Part shown: positions 1-7,729 of the stretch, piece after piece
Numbering within the stretch: the stretch's first letter is position 1
How the letters are laid out: every line of letters starts with the position of its first letter
Source of the DNA: Prosthecomicrobium pneumaticum
GTDB lineage: Bacteria; Pseudomonadota; Alphaproteobacteria; Rhizobiales; Kaistiaceae
Direction of reading: 5' to 3'
Assembly (NCBI RefSeq): GCF_014199915.1
Contig: NZ_JACHOO010000005.1
Coordinates: 124,001-188,000 of the forward strand
DNA length: 64,000 nucleotides
Made by a program: the position numbers and the translations under genes
Notes under the pieces: model-generated
The model's database searches: none
Told to the model about the DNA's origin: nothing
The model's input: only the letters and a program-made list of their open reading frames with translations

Positions 1-365
1 CAGGCGACATTCGACACGACCTCGAGCTCCGGCCAGCCGGGCAGCATGGTCGCCCCCGTCGAGGAGGAGGCCGCGGCGAGCGGGGGGCCGAAGACGGCCG
101 CATAGTCGACGAGCTGTCGGCTCGACAGCGTCTGGTCGCGCAGAACGAAGACGCCATAGGTGGCGAGAGCCCGGCGCAGCAGCGCCCTGGTCGCGGCATC
201 GGGCGGCGTCGCGAGGTCGACGCCGTCGATCTCGGCGGCGATGAACTCGCCCTGAGGCCGGATCGCGAGCTCGGCCGATGGATCGGCGTCGAGCCCGAAG
301 GGCGGCAGGGCGACGACGCGGCCGCGCTCCGGCGCGGCCGTCCGGCGGTTCGGGAGAGCCCTCAT
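1..365 (-). CDS. TauD/TfdA-family 2-oxoglutarate dioxygenase, N-terminal part (cut by window edge)
   Basis: This is the first 121 codons of a minus-strand gene that runs off the left edge. The translation contains IAAEIDGVDLATPPD near residues 42-56, then YGVFVLRDQTLSSRQLVDYA and later ELEVVSNVA. This is the usual N-terminal layout of Fe(II)/2-oxoglutarate dioxygenases of the TauD/TfdA family, which oxidise small sulfonates, aryloxyalkanoates or similar acids. The iron-binding HxD motif would follow just beyond the edge, so activity and substrate cannot be judged. The ATG at 365 overlaps the stop of the small upstream ORF as ATGA, so the two are probably translationally coupled. Being next to transsulfuration genes hints at sulfur metabolism, which is only inference. 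Confidence 0.75.
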   Translation of the reverse strand, partial: MRALPNRRTAAPERGRVVALPPFGLDADPSAELAIRPQGEFIAAEIDGVDLATPPDAATRALLRRALATYGVFVLRDQTLSSRQLVDYAAVFGPPLAAASSSTGATMLPGWPELEVVSNVA

Positions 366-565
366 CGCCAGGCCCAATAGGCGAGCGACCACACGAGATC
401 CGAGCTATCTTCCCCGGCAGGATCGGACCCGCCGCCCGCCGGCGCCGCAGGGCGGCGGCTCCAGAACTTCCAGTTCGCCGGCGCCTTCTCCGGGACCGCT
501 CCCTCCTCGGATCGGTCGGCGATCAGGCGGCTCGGCACGCTGAGCACGCTCATTTCCAGCATCAT
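362..565 (-). CDS. small hypothetical protein coupled to the TauD-type gene
   Basis: This 67-residue ORF begins with two consecutive ATG codons and is preceded, on its own strand, by GGAGGG nine bases upstream. Its TGA overlaps the start of the dioxygenase gene as ATGA. It has basic and proline-rich stretches (SRRPAAPAGGG) and ends with an aromatic tail (DLVWSLAYWAWR). I recognise no domain and see no signal peptide. The ribosome binding site and the overlap are the only arguments that it is a real gene. It could be a short leader or coupling ORF rather than a functional protein. Confidence 0.45.
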   Translation of the reverse strand: MMLEMSVLSVPSRLIADRSEEGAVPEKAPANWKFWSRRPAAPAGGGSDPAGEDSSDLVWSLAYWAWR

Positions 566-833
566 TTCCCAAGCCCTCCGTATGCGCCTCGAAGGGCGCG
601 TTCATTCTCGATCGGGGCCGGGGCGCGGATGTCGGACACGCCCCACGATCAGGCTGATGCGTGTCGAAAGCCTTGTCAAGTATCTCGACATAACTGGTCG
701 GGATTAATACGGAACGACAGTGCCCGATGGCCGATTGCGATTCGCCAGGAAGCGACTAGATCGGGGAAGCAACCACGCTTCGGCGATGGGCGGGGCCGCC
801 TCCCCGACCGGCCGCGGCAGAACGGAGGCGACC

Positions 834-2240
834 ATGAGCGATCCGAAGGCGAGCCGGCCCGCGCCCCTGCGGCCCCCGGTCCGTTCGAGCCTCGACCTGA
901 TCGGCGGCACGCCGGTGGTCGAGCTCTCCCGCTTCGACACCGGACCCTGCCGGCTGTTCGTCAAGCTCGAGAGCCAGAACCCCGGCGGCTCGATCAAGGA
1001 CCGCATCGCTTTGTCGATGATCCGCGCCGCAGAGGCCGACGGACGGCTCAGGCCCGGCGGCACGATCGTCGAGGCGACGGCGGGCAATACCGGACTCGGC
1101 CTCGCCCAGGTCGGCCTGCCGCAGGGCTATCGGCTGATCCTCGTCGTTCCCGACAAGATGTCGCGCGAGAAGGTGCAGCATCTGCGCGCCCTCGGCGCCG
1201 AGGTGCGCACCACCCGCTCCGATGTCGGCAAGGGCCATCCCGACTATTACCAGGACATGGCCGAGCGGATCGCCGCCGAGGAAGGCGGCTTCTACGTCAA
1301 CCAGTTCGGCAATCCGGCCAATCCGGCGGCGCACGAGACGACGACCGGTCCGGAGATCTTCGAGCAACTCGGCGGCGATGTCGACGCGGTGGTGGTCGGC
1401 GTCGGCTCGGGCGGCACGCTGTCGGGCATCGGCCGCTACATGAAGCGCGTGTCGCCGAAGACCGAGATGGTGCTCGCCGATCCGAAGGGCTCGGTGCTCG
1501 CCCCGCTCGTCGAGCGCGGCGAGACGATCGAGCCAGGCGCTTGGGCGGTCGAGGGCATCGGCGAGGATTTCGTGCCCCCCAATTGCGACCTTTCCCTCGT
1601 TTCGAAGGCCTATACGATCGACGATGTCGAGAGTGTCGATACCGCCCGCGCCCTGCTCGCGAAGGAGGGCATTCTCGCCGGCTCCTCCTCGGGCACGCTG
1701 CTCGCCGCGGCGCTGCGCTATTGCCGCGCGCAGGCCGAGCCCAAGCGGGTCGTCACCTTCGTCTGCGACAGCGGCAACAAGTATCTCTCCAAGGTGTTCA
1801 ACGATGTCTGGCTGGCGCAGCAGGGCCTCGCGCACCGCACCCGCCACGGCGACCTGCGCGACCTGATCGCGAAGAGCTTCGCCGAGGGCGGCAGCGTCAC
1901 CGTCGCGCCGGACGAAACCATCGCCACCGCCTATGCCCGCATGCGCTCGGCCGATGTGTCGCAGCTGCCGGTGATCGAGAAGGGCCGGCTCGTCGGCCTG
2001 ATCGACGAGAGCGACCTCCTCGCCAAGCTCGGCGCGCCGGCCGGCGCGGCGCACGACTTCACCGCCCCGGTGCGCAGCGCGATGACGACGGCGCTGCACA
2101 CGATCGACGCCGCCGCGCCGCTCGCCGCGCTGTCGCCGATCTTCGAACGCAACGAAGTGGCGATCGTGATGGACGGCGACGAGTTCGTCGGCCTCATCAC
2201 CCGCATCGACCTGATCAACCATCTGAGGCTCGATCCGTGA
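834..2240 (+). CDS. cbs: cystathionine beta-synthase
   Basis: A 468-aa PLP enzyme that condenses serine (or an activated serine) with homocysteine to give cystathionine, the first step of reverse transsulfuration. The fold-type II catalytic domain occupies about residues 15-330. It shows LIGGTPVVEL, the PLP-binding lysine K55 in GGSIKDR, EATAGNTG and the phosphate-binding loop GVGSGGTLSG. Two CBS (Bateman) repeats follow at about 340-465, as expected for regulated CBS rather than plain cysteine synthase. The start at 834 is chosen because GGAGG lies six bases upstream; earlier in-frame ATGs lack this. Its stop overlaps the GTG of the next gene, so the two form one operon. Unregulated O-acetylserine sulfhydrylase is the alternative, made less likely by the Bateman repeats and the partner gene. 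Confidence 0.9.
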   Translation: MSDPKASRPAPLRPPVRSSLDLIGGTPVVELSRFDTGPCRLFVKLESQNPGGSIKDRIALSMIRAAEADGRLRPGGTIVEATAGNTGLGLAQVGLPQGYRLILVVPDKMSREKVQHLRALGAEVRTTRSDVGKGHPDYYQDMAERIAAEEGGFYVNQFGNPANPAAHETTTGPEIFEQLGGDVDAVVVGVGSGGTLSGIGRYMKRVSPKTEMVLADPKGSVLAPLVERGETIEPGAWAVEGIGEDFVPPNCDLSLVSKAYTIDDVESVDTARALLAKEGILAGSSSGTLLAAALRYCRAQAEPKRVVTFVCDSGNKYLSKVFNDVWLAQQGLAHRTRHGDLRDLIAKSFAEGGSVTVAPDETIATAYARMRSADVSQLPVIEKGRLVGLIDESDLLAKLGAPAGAAHDFTAPVRSAMTTALHTIDAAAPLAALSPIFERNEVAIVMDGDEFVGLITRIDLINHLRLDP

Positions 2241-3403
2241 CCCAGTCCGACCGACCGAACCGCCTGGCCTTCGACACCCGCACCATCCATGGCGGCCAGA
2301 GCCACGACCCGCTGACCGGCGCGGTGATGGTACCGATCTACGCCACCTCGACCTATGCGCAGGAGAGCCCGGGCGTCCACAAGGGCTTCGAATACGCCCG
2401 CTCGCAGAACCCGACGCGCTTCGCCTTCGAGCGGGCGATCGCCGATCTCGAGAGTGGCGAGGCGGGCTTTGCCTTCGCCTCCGGCCTCGCGGCGATCTCG
2501 ACGGTGCTCGAACTGCTCGATGCCGGCGCCCACATCGTCGCCACCGACGATCTCTATGGCGGCACGTTCCGCCTGCTCGAACGGGTGCGCAAGCGCTCGG
2601 CCGGCCTCTCGGTCTCCTTTGCCGATTTCACCGACCTCGCCGCGGTCGAGGCGGCGATCCGGCCGGAGACGCGCCTGCTGTGGGTCGAGAGCCCGACCAA
2701 TCCGATGCTGCGCATCATCGATCTCGAGGCGATCGCCGATCTCGCCCGCCGGCGCGGGCTTCTGACCGTCGCCGACAACACGTTCGCCAGCCCCTATGTC
2801 CAACGGCCGCTCGAACTCGGCATCGACATCGTCGTGCACTCGACGACCAAATATCTGAACGGCCATTCCGACATGGTGGGCGGCGCCGCCGTGGTGCGCG
2901 ACGCGGCGCTCGCCGAGAAGCTCAAATTCCTGCAGAACGCGATCGGCGCGATCTCCGGGCCGTTCGACAGCTTCCTCGCGCTGCGCGGCCTGAAGACGCT
3001 CGCGCTCCGGATGGAGCGGCACAGCCGCAACGGCCTCGCCATCGCCCGCTGGCTCGAGGGCCGGCGCGACGTCCGCCGCGTGCTCCATCCCGGGCTCGAA
3101 AGCCATCCGCAGCACGCCCTCGCGAAGCGGCAGATGCGCGCCTTCGGCGGCATGATCACGGTCGAACTCGACCGCGACCTCGCGGCGACGAAGCGGTTCC
3201 TCGAGCGGGTGCGGATCTTCGCGCTCGCCGAGAGCCTCGGCGGGGTCGAGAGCCTGATCGAGCATCCGGCCACCATGACGCACGCCTCGATCCCGGCGGA
3301 GACGCGACGGGCGATCGGCATCTCGGATTCGCTCGTCCGCATCTCGGCCGGCATCGAGGCGGAGGAGGATCTGATCGCCGATCTCGAGCAGGCGCTGCGC
3401 TGA
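2237..3403 (+). CDS. cystathionine gamma-lyase (Cys/Met PLP-dependent enzyme)
   Basis: A 388-aa fold-type I PLP enzyme that cleaves cystathionine to cysteine, 2-oxobutyrate and ammonia. Visible family marks are YSRSQNPT-like YARSQNPT near 53-60, ASGLAAIS, the ESPTNPMLRI block near 151-160, ADNTF near 179-183, and the PLP lysine K205 in HSTTKYLNG. The start is GTG at 2237, overlapping the TGA of the CBS gene (GTGA), so translation is coupled and the two genes complete reverse transsulfuration. Cystathionine gamma-synthase or MetC are sequence relatives that cannot be excluded by eye; the CBS partner favours the lyase. The gene converges on the next one with a 9-bp gap. Confidence 0.85.
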   Translation: MTQSDRPNRLAFDTRTIHGGQSHDPLTGAVMVPIYATSTYAQESPGVHKGFEYARSQNPTRFAFERAIADLESGEAGFAFASGLAAISTVLELLDAGAHIVATDDLYGGTFRLLERVRKRSAGLSVSFADFTDLAAVEAAIRPETRLLWVESPTNPMLRIIDLEAIADLARRRGLLTVADNTFASPYVQRPLELGIDIVVHSTTKYLNGHSDMVGGAAVVRDAALAEKLKFLQNAIGAISGPFDSFLALRGLKTLALRMERHSRNGLAIARWLEGRRDVRRVLHPGLESHPQHALAKRQMRAFGGMITVELDRDLAATKRFLERVRIFALAESLGGVESLIEHPATMTHASIPAETRRAIGISDSLVRISAGIEAEEDLIADLEQALR

Positions 3404-3412
3404 GCCGCGCGC

Positions 3413-3850
3413 TCACTCCTCGAGCGTGACGGTGTGGGCCTGGAGGTCGATGCGGACCGGAAGCATCTCCTCCGGTTCCATATTGCCCTCTTCGTCCATC
3501 AGCCGCACCGGCACGTCGAGGCGCAGCCCCCGCGCCGGATCATAGTCGCGCCGCGCCGCCGCCACATCGACGGTGGTGAAGCCGACGATCGCCCGGCACT
3601 GCGCGCCGCCGAGCGGATCGTCCGGATCGGGAAGCACGATGGCGATGCCGGCCGAGCAGCACGCCGGCTCGAGCATGTCGATGTTGTAGAGCGTGACGAG
3701 CCCGTCATAGACGGTCACCGCATTGTCGGCGACCGGGGCGGCGACGTTCGTCAGGCCGACGTGAAGGTCGTCACAAGGCACGAAATCCTCCGCCAGCGCG
3801 GGCGCCGCGGCGACCAGGAAGAGGGCGAGGAGGAGAGTGCGTCGGGGCAT
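3413..3850 (-). CDS. exported hypothetical protein with N-terminal signal peptide
   Basis: A 145-aa protein with a clear Sec signal peptide (hydrophobic LLLALFLVAAAPALA, cleavage probably after ALA near residue 20). The mature part is acidic, has three or four cysteines including a CC pair (LEPACCSAG), and would be periplasmic. I do not recognise the family. It sits tail to tail with the cystathionine gamma-lyase gene and is the last of a run of three small exported proteins on this strand. No function is proposed. Confidence 0.7.
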   Translation of the reverse strand: MPRRTLLLALFLVAAAPALAEDFVPCDDLHVGLTNVAAPVADNAVTVYDGLVTLYNIDMLEPACCSAGIAIVLPDPDDPLGGAQCRAIVGFTTVDVAAARRDYDPARGLRLDVPVRLMDEEGNMEPEEMLPVRIDLQAHTVTLEE

Positions 3851-3964
3851 TGGCGGCCGGGCTCGGTTGCGGATCGGCCGCAGGCTAACGCAGCGTCAGG
3901 CAGGCCGCCAGAGCCCTCACTGCCGCGACGGAACCACGGCCCGCCTTCCGGCCGGCCGCGCCGC

Positions 3965-4219
3965 TCAGTCGGCCTTCGCGGCGCGCGCCGCCGCGGCGCT
4001 TTCGAGCGCGGCGAGGCAGGCCGGCGAGAAGACGTCCGCCTTCTCGCGCGCGCATTGCAGGAGCCGGCCGCCGCCCGGCCGCACGCCGGCGCAGTGGGCG
4101 CGGAAATCCGCCTCGCAGAGACGGCGGATCTCGCCCCGGCTCTGGGCGGCGGCAACGGTGGGAAGAGCCGTCGGCAGAAGAACGAGCAGGGCGGTGGCGA
4201 ACCAGGTGGCACGGATCAT
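3965..4219 (-). CDS. small exported cysteine-containing protein
   Basis: An 84-aa protein starting at the ATG at 4219, preceded by GGAG about nine bases upstream; a longer upstream reading is low-complexity and has no such site. It has a signal peptide (FATALLVLLPTALPTVAAAQ) and a mature part with four cysteines in the pattern LCEADFRAHCAG...LLQCAREK...FSPACLAAL. This resembles the cysteine-rich repeat of small periplasmic alphaproteobacterial proteins, in which helices are pinned by disulfides. Function unknown. It neighbours other small exported proteins but is separated from each by more than 100 bp, so an operon is not obvious. Confidence 0.7.
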   Translation of the reverse strand: MIRATWFATALLVLLPTALPTVAAAQSRGEIRRLCEADFRAHCAGVRPGGGRLLQCAREKADVFSPACLAALESAAAARAAKAD

Positions 4220-4373
4220 CGAGAGGATCTCCGGAAGGGGACGGGAGGGTGTGCGGAACGGGCGCCGGCCGGCGAGGGACCCGGTCGCCGCGGAGGGGCG
4301 GCTCCCGCGACCGGACCGGTCGGGCGGCGCCCGTTCCGTCGACGCCCGCCGGCGGGCGGACGCCGGCCCGGGC

Positions 4374-4679
4374 TCAATAGCGGGTGAACGAGCCCGAGCG
4401 GTGGCGGACCACGCCGTTGCGGCGTGTGACGGTCCGGTCGTAGCTGAAGGAATCCGGACCGGTGCGGGTGATCGAGCCGTCCACCGTGCGGGTCCGGCCA
4501 TAGGGTCCGGTCGCCGAATAGGAGCGCTCGCAGTGGCCGTCGGCGCAGTATCCGGAGCCGTGCGCCTCGGAAAAGCCGCGCGGACCCCAGGCATAGACGT
4601 CGCGCTCCCAGGCCGCCGCACTGCCGGCCGAAAAGCCGAGCGCGACGAGGGCGAAGGCCGCGAGGGGGATCGTCTTCAT
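4374..4679 (-). CDS. exported hypothetical protein, aromatic and arginine rich
   Basis: A 101-aa protein beginning MKTIPLAAFALVALGF with a cleavable signal peptide ending near SAAAW. The mature part is rich in Gly, Ser, Tyr and Arg, with a YCADGHCERSYS segment and repeated RTxTRTGPDSF-like beta-strand stretches. The start at 4679 is preferred over the ATG four codons upstream because GGAG lies six bases before it. No family recognised. It is divergent from the response-regulator gene, with 162 bp between the two starts. Confidence 0.65.
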   Translation of the reverse strand: MKTIPLAAFALVALGFSAGSAAAWERDVYAWGPRGFSEAHGSGYCADGHCERSYSATGPYGRTRTVDGSITRTGPDSFSYDRTVTRRNGVVRHRSGSFTRY

Positions 4680-4841
4680 GGTTCTCTCCATCGTGGAAGG
4701 GCCGAATGGCGGCCCCGGTGCGGACGAGTGTCGCGGGCGGGCTTTGCCCGGCTTTTGCAGACGGGCGCTCTTTCGTTACGTTTTGTTGCAGCGGCCGCGG
4801 CCCCGCTTGCGGCCGGGCCGACCGGCGCTATCGTCGCCGCC

Positions 4842-5561
4842 ATGGCCGACACCATGCTCCTGATCGTCGAGGACGACCGCGAGATCCGCGCCCTGCTCGC
4901 CGATTTTCTCGGCCGGGAGGGCTTCGCGGTGGAGACGGCGGAGAGCGGCGCGGCGATGGACCGCCTGCTCGCCCGGCTGACCCCGGATCTCGTCCTGCTC
5001 GACCTGATGCTGCCGGGCGAAGACGGCCTGTCGATCTGCCGAAGGCTGCGCGCCCGCGACGCCGCGCTGCCGATCCTGATGCTGACGGCGAAGGACGAGG
5101 ACGTCGACCGCATCGTCGGCCTCGAACTCGGTGCCGACGACTATCTCGGCAAGCCGTTCAACCCGCGCGAGCTGCTCGCCCGCATCCGGGCGCTGTTGCG
5201 CCGCAGCCGCGCGAGCGAGGCGGCGGCTCGGCCGCTTCGACGACGGAAGCGTTTCGGCGGTCTGATCGTCGACCTCGATGCGCGGCGCGTCGAAGGCGAG
5301 GGCGGCGTCCGCCTGCCGCTGACGAGCGCGGAGTTCGACCTCCTCGCCTGCCTGATCGAGCATCCGCACCGCGTGCTGTCGCGCGACCAGTTGCTCGACT
5401 GGACGCGCGGCCGCGCCGCCGACCCGTTCGACCGCACGATCGACGTCACCGTCTCGCGGCTGCGGGCGAAGCTCAGCCAGGCCGCAGAACACGTGGACGG
5501 GCTGATCACCACGGTGCGCAATGCCGGCTATCTGTTCTCGGGCGATGTCGAGGACCTCTGA
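4842..5561 (+). CDS. OmpR/PhoB-family response regulator
   Basis: A 239-aa two-domain regulator. The receiver domain (about residues 4-118) has the acidic pair DD at 11-12, the phosphoacceptor D54 in LVLLDLMLPGEDG, T82 in MLTAKDE, and K104 in YLGKPFNPRE. The C-terminal winged helix (about 135-232) shows LTSAEFDLLACLIEHP, the LSRDQLLDWTRGR block and a YLF ending typical of OmpR. It presumably binds promoter DNA when phosphorylated by the kinase encoded two bases downstream. Regulon unknown; the nearest candidates are the small exported proteins on either side. Closest named relatives by motif are OmpR-type osmolarity or envelope regulators. Confidence 0.9.
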   Translation: MADTMLLIVEDDREIRALLADFLGREGFAVETAESGAAMDRLLARLTPDLVLLDLMLPGEDGLSICRRLRARDAALPILMLTAKDEDVDRIVGLELGADDYLGKPFNPRELLARIRALLRRSRASEAAARPLRRRKRFGGLIVDLDARRVEGEGGVRLPLTSAEFDLLACLIEHPHRVLSRDQLLDWTRGRAADPFDRTIDVTVSRLRAKLSQAAEHVDGLITTVRNAGYLFSGDVEDL

Positions 5562-5563
5562 GC

Positions 5564-6937
5564 ATGGCCCGGCTCGGCCTCGTCGGCCGCATCATGCTGA
5601 TCGTCACTGCGGCACTGGTGGCGATCCAGCTCGCCGCGCTCGCCGCCTCCTACGGCGAGCGGGACGGCTGGTTCGGGACCGGCCGCGGCGTGCCCGTGGT
5701 CGGTTCGGTGGTGGCGCTCGCCCGTCTGCTCGACCCGCTGACGCCCGCCGAACGCACCCTCGCTCTCGCGGCGGCGGAGGCGGGCGGGCTGACCGCCGCG
5801 ATCCTCGACGCGCCGCCCGTCGACGCCGATGAGGCCTATGAACTGCGGCGGGTCCGCGGCCTGCTCGAGCGCGGCCTCGCCGCGGAGGGGCTCGGGGGAC
5901 GCTTCGCCCGCGTTGACCTCGTGCCGGACGATGAGGACGACCCGATCGCCCGCGGCCCGCTGCGGCGGCTGATCGGGCGCCACGTCCGTGTCGTCGTCGG
6001 CCTCGCTGACGGACGCTATCTCGCCGTCGGCTTCGCCGACCGGCTGACGCTGCGCCTCTTCGGCCTGCCGCTCGGCTTCCTCGCCGGTCTGCTCGGCCTC
6101 GGCGTCGCCGCACTCGCCATCATGGCGGTGGCGCGCGAGATGCGGCCGCTCAGCCGGCTCGCCCGGCGCGTCGAGACGATCGGCACGACGACCGAGCCGC
6201 TGCCGCTCGAGCGAACGGGTGCCCGCGAGGTGCGCGCCCTGATCGAGGCGATCAACCGCATGCAGGCGCGCATCGCCGGCCTCGTCGACGGCCGCACGCT
6301 GATGCTCGGCGCCATCTCGCACGATCTGCGGACCTATCTGACCCGGCTGCGGCTGCGCGGCGAGATGATGCCGCAGGGGACGCTGCGCGACGGCGTGATG
6401 CGCGACGTGGAGGCGATGCGCGATCTCGTCGAGGACACGCTCCTCTTCGCCAAGGCGAGCCTCGAGCCGGACCGCAGCCCGACCGACGCCGCCGCCGTCG
6501 CGGCCGAGATCGTCGAGGCCCGGAGGGCGGCGGGCGCCGCCGCAGCGCTCGATGCGCCCGACGGGCCGGTTCCGGTGCCGCTCGGACGGCCGGCGCTCAC
6601 CCGCGTGCTCGACAATCTCGTCGACAACGCGCTCGCCTATGGCGGGGAGGCGAGCGTGCGGATCATCCGTGCAGCCGACGGCGCCGCGCTCCTGACCGTC
6701 GCCGACCGCGGCCCCGGCATCCCGGCCGCCGAGCGCGAGCGGGTATTCGAGCCCTTCTTCCGGCTCGAAGGCTCGCGCAGCCGCGAGCACGGCGGCACGG
6801 GTCTCGGTCTCACCATCGTGCGCCAGCTGGTCGCAGCGGCGGGCGGCGGCGTGACACTCGACGAACGGCCGGGCGGCGGGCTCCTCGCCGCCGTACGATT
6901 CCCGGCCGGCGGCGACGAGGGCCTCAGTCGCGGATGA
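5564..6937 (+). CDS. sensor histidine kinase (EnvZ/PhoR-like)
   Basis: A 457-aa membrane kinase. A first transmembrane segment covers about residues 8-30, a periplasmic sensor region about 31-160, and a second segment about 163-188. A HAMP linker follows, then the H box ISHDLRTYLTRL with H253 as phosphoacceptor. The ATPase domain shows the N box (DNLVDNALAY, N355), DRGPGIP near 381-387, the F box EPFFRL and GGTGLGLTIV. It should phosphorylate the regulator encoded immediately upstream. The stimulus is not readable; the periplasmic part matches no domain I know. Its 3' end overlaps the next, convergent gene by 14 bp. Confidence 0.9.
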   Translation: MARLGLVGRIMLIVTAALVAIQLAALAASYGERDGWFGTGRGVPVVGSVVALARLLDPLTPAERTLALAAAEAGGLTAAILDAPPVDADEAYELRRVRGLLERGLAAEGLGGRFARVDLVPDDEDDPIARGPLRRLIGRHVRVVVGLADGRYLAVGFADRLTLRLFGLPLGFLAGLLGLGVAALAIMAVAREMRPLSRLARRVETIGTTTEPLPLERTGAREVRALIEAINRMQARIAGLVDGRTLMLGAISHDLRTYLTRLRLRGEMMPQGTLRDGVMRDVEAMRDLVEDTLLFAKASLEPDRSPTDAAAVAAEIVEARRAAGAAAALDAPDGPVPVPLGRPALTRVLDNLVDNALAYGGEASVRIIRAADGAALLTVADRGPGIPAAERERVFEPFFRLEGSRSREHGGTGLGLTIVRQLVAAAGGGVTLDERPGGGLLAAVRFPAGGDEGLSRG

Positions 6938-7433
6938 TCGTGCCGTGCCGCACCCAGCGCCCGCCGTGCGGCCCGCGCACGACATAGCCGTAGCGGCAAC
7001 GCTCGTCGTTGCAGACGACGCCACCGCGCACCCGCGGTGCCGTGTTATAGCGGGGCCAGTCGCCATACCACGGGCGCCCGACATAATAGCGGTCCCAATA
7101 GGCGCGCGAGAAATCGACGGTGACGATGCCGACCGCAGGCGCCACGGCCGGACCGAGCACCACCGGCCGCCCCCGATAGAGCACTTCGAGATAGGCGGCG
7201 GCGACCCAGCCGCGCCAGCCGGCGAAGCCGACATCGCACCATGTCGCGCCGCGCACGCAGCCATAGGCGGTCACCCGCGCTCCGGCGGGCAGCGTCGTCA
7301 CCACCGGATAGCCGACGGACGGCCCGGCGCGCAGATTGACGTCGGTCACCGCGACGGCGCGGACCGCGGCCTCGGCGGTGCCGATTCCGGTGAACATCAG
7401 GAAGAGCGAGAGGAAGAGGCGTCGGACGAGCAT
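6924..7433 (-). CDS. exported SH3-domain protein
   Basis: A 169-aa protein starting at the ATG at 7433, with AGGAG seven bases upstream. A signal peptide (FLSLFLMFTGIGTAEAA) is followed by a bacterial SH3-type domain at about residues 25-85, with the signatures VNLRAGPSVGYPVV, LPAGARVTAYGC and GWRGWVAAAYLEV. The C-terminal half is Tyr/Trp/Arg-rich (YWDRYYVGRPWYGDW) and ends in a repeat of the form CRYGYVVRGPHGG. Proteins of this build act in the periplasm or at the envelope, often binding peptidoglycan or metal; no specific role can be assigned. It lies convergent to the histidine kinase gene. Confidence 0.75.
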   Translation of the reverse strand: MLVRRLFLSLFLMFTGIGTAEAAVRAVAVTDVNLRAGPSVGYPVVTTLPAGARVTAYGCVRGATWCDVGFAGWRGWVAAAYLEVLYRGRPVVLGPAVAPAVGIVTVDFSRAYWDRYYVGRPWYGDWPRYNTAPRVRGGVVCNDERCRYGYVVRGPHGGRWVRHGTIIRD

Positions 7434-7729
7434 GATGCGGCTCCTGTCGGATGAGCGCCCGCGGGCGCGGATCGGACGAGCCTGCCGCCGCACCTTTGCT
7501 GCGCGATGTCCGACGCGTGACGAGGTACTGCCGAATGTTGCAGCGCCGCAATCTGCACGGCTGTGCAGGGTCCCGAAAGGGACGGAAAGCCCGCGGCGCT
7601 CCGCGATTTCAATCATTTCGCCGGCTTATGACCGCCGGAGTCCGTCACAGTAGTGTTGCGCGGCTTCTCTAACTCCCCTCTTGTGCGCCGCGAAAAGGCG
7701 CTCGTCCACGTGCACTCCGAGGGGCACCG
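7434..7729. other. intergenic region upstream of ugpB
   Basis: These 296 bp separate the SH3-protein gene from ugpB and must hold divergent start signals. Near ugpB the only firm element is GAGGGG about six bases before its ATG. The ugp operon is PhoB-controlled in other bacteria. Here I find only a partial match to a Pho box half-site (CGTCACA near 7634), which I do not call. No ORF or RNA gene is evident. Confidence 0.4.

Noticed and set aside
278-3403. One long frame that would fuse an N-terminal extension to the cystathionine gamma-lyase
   Set aside because: Upstream of 2237 it overlaps CBS in another frame and resembles no protein; the true start is the GTG at 2237.
7630-7660. Possible Pho box upstream of ugpB
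   Set aside because: Only one weak CGTCACA half-site; the 11-bp-spaced repeats of a Pho box are not evident.
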